Shown: piece by piece, positions 59,364 through 64,000 of the stretch
Layout of the letters: every line of letters starts with the position of its first letter
How positions within the stretch are numbered: the first letter of the stretch is position 1
NCBI RefSeq assembly: GCF_014207745.1
Contig: NZ_JACHJB010000002.1
Coordinates: 2,418,001 to 2,482,000 of the forward strand
Direction: 5' to 3'
From: Nonomuraea muscovyensis
Lineage (GTDB): Bacteria; Actinomycetota; Actinomycetes; Streptosporangiales; Streptosporangiaceae
Length of the DNA stretch: 64,000 nucleotides
Position numbers and translations under genes: made by a program
The notes under the pieces: model-generated
What the model was told of the DNA's origin: nothing
Database searches by the model: none
The model's input: the letters and a program-made list of their open reading frames with translations, nothing else

Positions 59364-60127
59364 CGTCGCGCGTGGAGCACACCGATGTGGGCGCCTACGC
59401 CCTCGGGCTCCTGGAGGAGGACGACAAGCGGGCCTTCGAGGCGCACCTGTACGTGTGCCCGGCGTGCCGGGCGGAGCTGCAGGACCTGGCCGGGGTGGCC
59501 ATGGCGCTCGACGGGCTCGGCCCGCTGGAGGACGAGCCGCCGGTCCGCCGCGCGGGGACGCGGAGCGAGCCGCACGGTGACGCACGCGGTGACACGCGCG
59601 GTGAGGCTGAGGTGGTCGACCTCATGCGGCGCAGGCGGGCGGCCGACCGGCGCACCCGCCGGGGCACGGTCGTGATCGGCCTGGCCGCAGCGGTGACGCT
59701 GGTGGCCGGGGGGCTGACGGTCGGCATGCAGCTGAGCGGCGGCATGTCCGCGACGCAGGTCGCGACAGGGCAGGACCCGCACATGGGGCCCGCCGAGCAG
59801 TTCTACGCCGACGGCAGCCCCGTGGCCGGCGTCGGCGTCGGCGGGGTGAACGGGGGACTCGTCGTGGAGTCGAAGGCGTGGGGCACCCATGCCGCGCTCC
59901 GGCTGGCCGGGGTGAAGGGGCCGCTGGAGTGTGAGCTGGTGTCGGTGTCGAAGGCGGGGGTGCGGCGGGTCATGACGGGGTGGTCGGTGCCGCCCGCCGG
60001 TTACGGGGTCCCGGGGCAGCCGCAGCCCCTGTACATGCACGGGGGCAGCCCGTCGCCGCTGGCCGAGATCGACCGGTTCGAGGTGGTGACGACGACGGGG
60101 AAGAAGCTGCTGACCGTGGAGGTCTGA
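59360..60127 (+). CDS. Zinc-binding anti-sigma factor
   Basis: 255 residues: N-terminal ZAS motif H-x3-C-x2-C (HLYVCPAC), an intervening charged region, one membrane helix (VVIGLAAAVTLVAGGLTVGM) and an extracytoplasmic RskA-like domain (AVESKAWGTHAALRLAGV to TTGKKLLTVEV landmarks). It would hold the ECF sigma at the membrane until a redox or envelope signal. Overlaps the sigma gene by four bases. Confidence 0.92.
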   Translation: MTSRVEHTDVGAYALGLLEEDDKRAFEAHLYVCPACRAELQDLAGVAMALDGLGPLEDEPPVRRAGTRSEPHGDARGDTRGEAEVVDLMRRRRAADRRTRRGTVVIGLAAAVTLVAGGLTVGMQLSGGMSATQVATGQDPHMGPAEQFYADGSPVAGVGVGGVNGGLVVESKAWGTHAALRLAGVKGPLECELVSVSKAGVRRVMTGWSVPPAGYGVPGQPQPLYMHGGSPSPLAEIDRFEVVTTTGKKLLTVEV

Positions 60128-60137
60128 GCTCTCGGAG

Positions 60138-60169
60138 ATGCCCTCTCACCTGAGGTGAGGGGGCATTTT
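60138..60169 (+). terminator. Intrinsic terminator of the sigma/anti-sigma operon
   Basis: Stem ATGCCC..TCACC/GGTGAG..GGGCAT followed by TTTT, 10 bp after the anti-sigma stop. One of the few in the window with a T-tract. Confidence 0.85.
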
Positions 60170-60263
60170 GCGGTTCCGGGGCCCGGCGTTGAACCCGGCG
60201 GGGGGCGGGCCCCGTACTGCCTGCCATACGAGCCGGAACACCCCAGCCCCCGAGAGGTTCCCG

Positions 60264-61595
60264 ATGCCGCTTTCCCGACCCGCACTCACCGGTGCCGCGC
60301 TCGCCACCGGACTGCTGGCCTGCGCCCTGGCTCCGGCGGCCGTCACCGCCTCCCCCACCGGCACGACGGCCGCCGGGACGCGGGAGACGCCCCGGGCCGT
60401 CTACCTCGCCGCGGGGCTGCGCGGCGCCAACGAGGTGGGTGCCAAGGGGGACGCCGACGGCCGCTCGACGGTCGTGCTGAAGATCAGCGGGAACCGGGTG
60501 ACGTTCGCGATCCGGTGGAACAGGATCGACCTGCCCTCGGCGGGACACGTCCACCTGGGCGCCCGGGGCACGAACGGCGCCGTGAAGATCCCGTTCTTCA
60601 CGGCGGCGCCGCCGAGGACGACGCTGGGCGTGCTGGGCACGGTCGAGGCCGACGCCGCGCTCCTCGGCTCGCTGGTGCGCGACCCGAGCGGGTTCTACGC
60701 CAACCTGCACAACGCCAAGCACCCGCAGGGCGCCGTACGCGGCCAGTTCCACCGGCTGGCCCGGCCGGTGGACCTGCGCGGCGTGCTGCACGGCAGCAAC
60801 CAGGCGACGCTCGGCGCGCACGCCGACGGGGCGCAGGAGGTACGCGGGGACGACGGCATGAAGCGCGGCGACCCCGACGGAGGTGGCGCCTGGTGGCTGC
60901 GCCCGCACGGGTCGGCCATCGGGTACACGGCCCTGTGGGAGGGGCTCGCCCCGGTGACCGGCGGCCACATCCACAAGGGCGGCCCCGGCCGGAACGGCCC
61001 GGTGGTGGCCGACCTGCTCGGCGCGCCCGCCAAGGGGCTGCCGGCCAACCTGATCGGCCTGGCCGGCGAGGCCCGGGTGCCCGCCGCCGTGGTCAGGCGG
61101 ATCGCCGCCAACCCCGGCGGGTACTACACCAACCTGCACACCACCGAGTTCGGCGGCGGCGCGGTCCGCAGCAGGCTCGCCGGCGGCCGGCTCGACCACC
61201 CGCGGGCGCTCACGGCCGACGTGCTGCGCGGCAGGCAGGTGTACGCCTGCGCCAGGCAGCGGGGCGGCGGCCACGCCTTCACCCGCCCGCACGGGGCGGC
61301 CGCCGAGCTGCGGCGCGGTATCTCCCTGACGCTGGCCCCCGGCGGCTCGCCGAGATGGGCCGCCTCCGACGGCAGCGCGGTGCGCGGCCGGCCCGTCGCC
61401 CGGACCGCGGACGGCCGGGGCAGGCTCCCGGTGCTGCTGCTGGCCGCGGCCCCGTCGGGGCGAGGCGGCCTGCTGTCGCACACCACGCAGATCCTGCGGG
61501 TCAACGCCGAGGGCGGCCTGCCGCCCGCCGGCTCCTGCAGGCCGGGCACGAAGGCGCTGGTGCCGTTCGGCGCCGACTACCTCTTCCTCGGCTGA
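60264..61595 (+). CDS. Secreted protein with two CHRD domains
   Basis: 443 residues with a signal peptide (to about TAS, 28). Two CHRD-type beta domains: the first near GLRGANEVGAKGDADG to HNAKHPQGAVRGQF, the second near GAQEVRGDDGMKRG to HTTEFGGGAVRSRL, both with the NLHxxxxxxGxxRxxx ending. A C-terminal ~100 residues is less conserved. CHRD domains occur in chordin and many bacterial secreted proteins without a fixed function. ATG at 60264 has GAGAGG upstream. Confidence 0.87.
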   Translation: MPLSRPALTGAALATGLLACALAPAAVTASPTGTTAAGTRETPRAVYLAAGLRGANEVGAKGDADGRSTVVLKISGNRVTFAIRWNRIDLPSAGHVHLGARGTNGAVKIPFFTAAPPRTTLGVLGTVEADAALLGSLVRDPSGFYANLHNAKHPQGAVRGQFHRLARPVDLRGVLHGSNQATLGAHADGAQEVRGDDGMKRGDPDGGGAWWLRPHGSAIGYTALWEGLAPVTGGHIHKGGPGRNGPVVADLLGAPAKGLPANLIGLAGEARVPAAVVRRIAANPGGYYTNLHTTEFGGGAVRSRLAGGRLDHPRALTADVLRGRQVYACARQRGGGHAFTRPHGAAAELRRGISLTLAPGGSPRWAASDGSAVRGRPVARTADGRGRLPVLLLAAAPSGRGGLLSHTTQILRVNAEGGLPPAGSCRPGTKALVPFGADYLFLG

Positions 61596-61681
61596 CGGGG
61601 ACGAGCGTCCCCCGCCGGGGTCCGGCCCCTCGGCCACTCCCCCCGCCCGCTCCCGGCCACCGGCCCACCCCCGGGAGCGGC

Positions 61682-61723
61682 GACGCCCCGCCGCACATCT
61701 CGCAGCCTGTGCGGCGGGGCGTC
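61682..61723. terminator. Strong stem-loop between convergent CHRD and glyA genes
   Basis: Perfect 15-bp arms GACGCCCCGCCGCAC/GTGCGGCGGGGCGTC with a 12-base loop. Confidence 0.82.
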
Positions 61724-61732
61724 CTCTCACTC

Positions 61733-61860
61733 CGGTGTCCGAGTGCTCGGGTGTCCGAGTGCTCCGGTGTCCGGTCGTCCCGGTGTCCGAGTGCTCGGGT
61801 GTCCGGTCGTCCCGGTGTCCGAGTGCTCGGGTGTCCGGTCGTTCCGGTTTCCGGTCGCTT
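61733..61860. repeat. 32-bp tandem repeat downstream of glyA
   Basis: Units start at 61767, 61799 and 61831 (32-bp period), built of two related halves GTGTCCGGTCGTCCCG and GTGTCCGAGTGCTCGG; a diverged half-unit stands before. Non-coding, between the terminator and the glyA stop. Confidence 0.85.
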
Positions 61861-61866
61861 CGGTGT

Positions 61867-63120
61867 CTAGGACAGGCCGGGCGCCGGGAACCTGGCGGTC
61901 AGCTCGCTGACCTCGCCGTGCACCCGGGCGATGACGTCCTCGGCGTCGCCCTTGGCCAGGGCGGTGACGACCTCGTCCATCCAGGCGCCGATCTGCCGCA
62001 TCTCCGGCTCGCGCATGCCGCGCGAGGTGACCGACGGCGTGCCGATGCGGATGCCGGACGGGTCGAACGGCTTGCGGGTGTCGAACGGCACCGCGTTGTA
62101 GTTGGTCTCCAGGCCGGCCCGGTCGAGCGCCTGGGCGGCGGGCTTGCCGCCGATGCCCTTGGGCGTGAGGTCGACGAGGATCAGGTGGTTGTCGGTGCCG
62201 CCGGACACCAGGTCGAAGCCGCGGCTCGCGAGCTCCTCGGCCAGCGCCTTGGCGTTGGCCACCACCTGGTGGGCGTAGGCCTTGAAGTCGTCCGTCGAGG
62301 CCTCGTGCAGGGCCACGGCGATGGCGGCGGTGGTGTGGTTGTGCGGGCCGCCCTGCAGGCCGGGGAAGACGGCCTTGTTGAGCGCGGTGGCGTGCTCGTC
62401 GGTCGTCGCCATCAGCATGGCGCCGCGCGGGCCGCGCAGCGTCTTGTGGGTGGTGGTGGAGATGACGTCGGCGTGGCCCACCGGCGACGGGTGCGCACCG
62501 CCCGCGACCAGGCCCGCGATGTGCGCGATGTCGGCCGCGAGCACGGCGTCCACCTCGCGGGCGATCGAGGCGAAGCCCTCGAAGTCGATCGTGCGCGGGA
62601 TCGCCGTGCCACCGCAGAAGATCACCTTGGGCCGGTGCTCCAGAGCCAGCTCGCGCACCTCGTCGAGGTCGACGCGGCCGGTGTCCTTGCGCACGCCGTA
62701 GCGGACCGGGTTGAACCACTTGCCGGTGGCCGAGACGGACCAGCCGTGGGTGAGGTGACCGCCGAACGGCAGGCCCATGCCCATCACGGTGTCGCCGGGC
62801 TGCATGAACGCCAGGTAGATGGCGAGGTTGGCCGGCGAGCCGGAGTAGGGTTGGACGTTGGCGTGGTTGACGCCGAACAGCGCCTTGGCCCGCTCGATCG
62901 CGAGGGTCTCGATCTGGTCGATGACCTGCTGGCCCTCGTAGTAGCGCTTGCCCGCGTAGCCCTCGGAGTACTTGTTCGTCAGGACCGTGCCGGTGGCCTC
63001 GAGGACCGCCTTGGAGACGTAGTTCTCCGAAGCGATCAGCTTGACGGTGTCGGCCTGGCGACGCTCTTCGGCCTGGATGAGCTCGGCGATCTGCGGGTCG
63101 ACGCTAGCGAGAGAACTCAT
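61867..63120 (-). CDS. glyA: Serine hydroxymethyltransferase
   Basis: 417 residues, PLP enzyme interconverting serine and glycine with tetrahydrofolate. Family landmarks LIASENYVSKAVLEATG, NKYSEGYAGKRYYEG and the PLP lysine in STTTHKTLRGPRG. ATG at 63120 with AGGAGAG 4 bases upstream. An in-frame extension to 63204 is not conserved. Typical length and complete. Confidence 0.97.
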   Translation of the reverse strand: MSSLASVDPQIAELIQAEERRQADTVKLIASENYVSKAVLEATGTVLTNKYSEGYAGKRYYEGQQVIDQIETLAIERAKALFGVNHANVQPYSGSPANLAIYLAFMQPGDTVMGMGLPFGGHLTHGWSVSATGKWFNPVRYGVRKDTGRVDLDEVRELALEHRPKVIFCGGTAIPRTIDFEGFASIAREVDAVLAADIAHIAGLVAGGAHPSPVGHADVISTTTHKTLRGPRGAMLMATTDEHATALNKAVFPGLQGGPHNHTTAAIAVALHEASTDDFKAYAHQVVANAKALAEELASRGFDLVSGGTDNHLILVDLTPKGIGGKPAAQALDRAGLETNYNAVPFDTRKPFDPSGIRIGTPSVTSRGMREPEMRQIGAWMDEVVTALAKGDAEDVIARVHGEVSELTARFPAPGLS

Positions 63121-63250
63121 GACTCTCCTGTCATCATTGACATGGCGAAGACCCAGGCGCACGGCCTCCGCTCCTTTCGCTCCCTGGTGGTGGTCCACCT
63201 TCATGCGCCAGTCGCGTCGCTTCCGACCCTATCGGAAGTGGTGGGCCGGC

Positions 63251-64000
63251 TCACTTCGGCATCACGACCGGCAGCCGGCCGACCCCCGGCCACAGCCGGT
63301 CCACCTCGGCGTTCAGGATGGCCCCGATGAGCACGGCCAGGGCGGTGATGTACAGCCACAGCAGCAGGGCGATCGGCGCGGCCAGCGAGCCGTACACCGA
63401 CACGGGCGAGAACCACGCGGCGAGGACGGCGCGCAGCACGGCGGCGCAGGCGATCCACAGCATCAGCGCCAGGATCGCCCCGGGCAGCTCCCGGAACCAC
63501 CTGGTGCGCAGCGGCACGCTCACGTGGTAGAGCACGGTGAGGAACAGCACCGACCCGATGATCACGACCGGCCAGTAGAGCAGGTCGATCATGACGCCGT
63601 ACTCGCCGGGCAGGGCGTCCTTGAGCAGCGTGGGCCCGATGACGAGGATCGGCATGACGATGATGCCGACGACGAGCCCCACCACGTACAGGCCGAACGA
63701 CATCAGCCGGGTGCGGACGATGCCACGCTCCTCGCCCAGCCCGTAGGCGACGGAGATGAGGTCGACGTACACGTAGAGGGCCCGCGAACCCGACCACAGC
63801 GACAGCAGGAAGCCCAGCGAGATGATCGACACCTTGCTGGCGTCGTCTCTCAGCACGTCGTTGATGAGCGGGTCGACCACGGTGATGATCGTGTCCTGCG
63901 TGAACAGCACGCCCGCCTGGTCGATCACCCACCGGTGGACCTCTTCGACGCGGTCCTTGCCGAGCCAGGTGCCCAGCTTGGCCAGCACGCCGATGAGGCC
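63251..64000 (-). CDS. YihY/virulence factor BrkB-family membrane protein, 5' truncated by window edge
   Basis: 249 residues visible, frame open to the right edge, so the N-terminus lies outside. Multi-helix membrane protein with YihY landmarks LWSGSRALYVYVDLISVAYG, LPGAILALMLWIACAAVLRAVL and SPVSVYGSLAAPIALLLWLYITALAVLIGAILNAE (recognised from GSLAAPIALLLWLY and ILNAEVDR). Function unknown in the family, once misassigned as ribonuclease BN. Confidence 0.88.
   Translation of the reverse strand, partial: GLIGVLAKLGTWLGKDRVEEVHRWVIDQAGVLFTQDTIITVVDPLINDVLRDDASKVSIISLGFLLSLWSGSRALYVYVDLISVAYGLGEERGIVRTRLMSFGLYVVGLVVGIIVMPILVIGPTLLKDALPGEYGVMIDLLYWPVVIIGSVLFLTVLYHVSVPLRTRWFRELPGAILALMLWIACAAVLRAVLAAWFSPVSVYGSLAAPIALLLWLYITALAVLIGAILNAEVDRLWPGVGRLPVVMPK

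Noticed and set aside
63121..63204. N-terminal extension or leader peptide and riboswitch before glyA
   Set aside because: The extension is unmatched in the family and a good ribosome-binding site precedes ATG 63120; no glycine or folate riboswitch core was recognised.

Overview
The window is about 72% GC or higher, with dense genes, frequent GTG/TTG starts and no tRNA or rRNA. It carries actinobacterial hallmark families: a Wbl protein, an XRE/DUF5753–DUF397–HATPase set, an SSI-type protease inhibitor, an IdeR/DmdR-type iron box, and an ECF sigma with a ZAS anti-sigma. This points to a chromosomal segment of a filamentous actinomycete, possibly Streptosporangiaceae-like (genus is a guess). 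Both ends cut genes: a beta-propeller protein at the left and a YihY-type membrane protein at the right.

Layout. (1) 1-12.7 kb: a probable sugar or sugar-acid uptake and catabolism locus. It holds a beta-propeller protein, two DHDPS-family lyases, a binding protein with two sugar-type ABC permeases, a DegT-type aminotransferase, an SDR, a Gfo/Idh oxidoreductase and a wHTH regulator. No ATPase is encoded here. A TnpB-only IS200/IS605-like element sits exactly between the two permease genes. Three palindromes of the form CGGTC-NN-GACCG stand in front of its transcription units, and a fourth (plus a weaker fifth) stands 23-25 kb away in front of a second, secreted beta-propeller gene and its C39-like neighbour. 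(2) 12.9-17.1 kb: hyuB-hyuA (hydantoinase/oxoprolinase type) with a small membrane protein. (3) 17.2-25.5 kb: thymidine kinase, a FrnE-like DsbA protein, an SRPBCC protein, cydAB behind a paired palindromic operator, an SSI-type protease inhibitor, a lipoprotein and an LRR protein.

(4) 25.5-30.7 kb: a tightly overlapping operon of a uracil/xanthine-type permease and the three subunits of a molybdenum hydroxylase (form II, not a true CO dehydrogenase). (5) 35-40.5 kb: a PucR regulator divergent from allH-fdrA(allF)-allG, the three subunits of the oxamate carbamoyltransferase type. With (4) and perhaps (2), this suggests purine/ureide nitrogen salvage. (6) 40.6-49 kb: a membrane Ser/Thr kinase with a 10-residue repeat linker, a MOSC protein, an MFS transporter, a PolA-like polymerase and a metallophosphoesterase. 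(7) 49-53 kb: an alkyl-DHAP-synthase-like flavoprotein, TetR and GlpD. (8) 53.1-56.6 kb: an iron-box-controlled sucrase/ferredoxin-like protein, a Wbl protein and a WhiJ-like XRE/DUF397/HATPase set sharing a TGCACGTGCA palindrome. (9) 56.6-64 kb: phosphoribosyltransferase, RsgA, sigma/anti-sigma, a CHRD protein, GlyA and YihY.

A recurring oddity is in-frame tandem repeats with 15- or 30-bp periods in otherwise ordinary enzymes (DHDPS-like lyase, Ser/Thr kinase, PucR, RsgA). The strongest single observation is that deleting the TnpB element in silico restores the upstream permease reading frame and a TGATG stop/start overlap with the downstream permease, which fixes the element boundaries and the likely TAM and guide.
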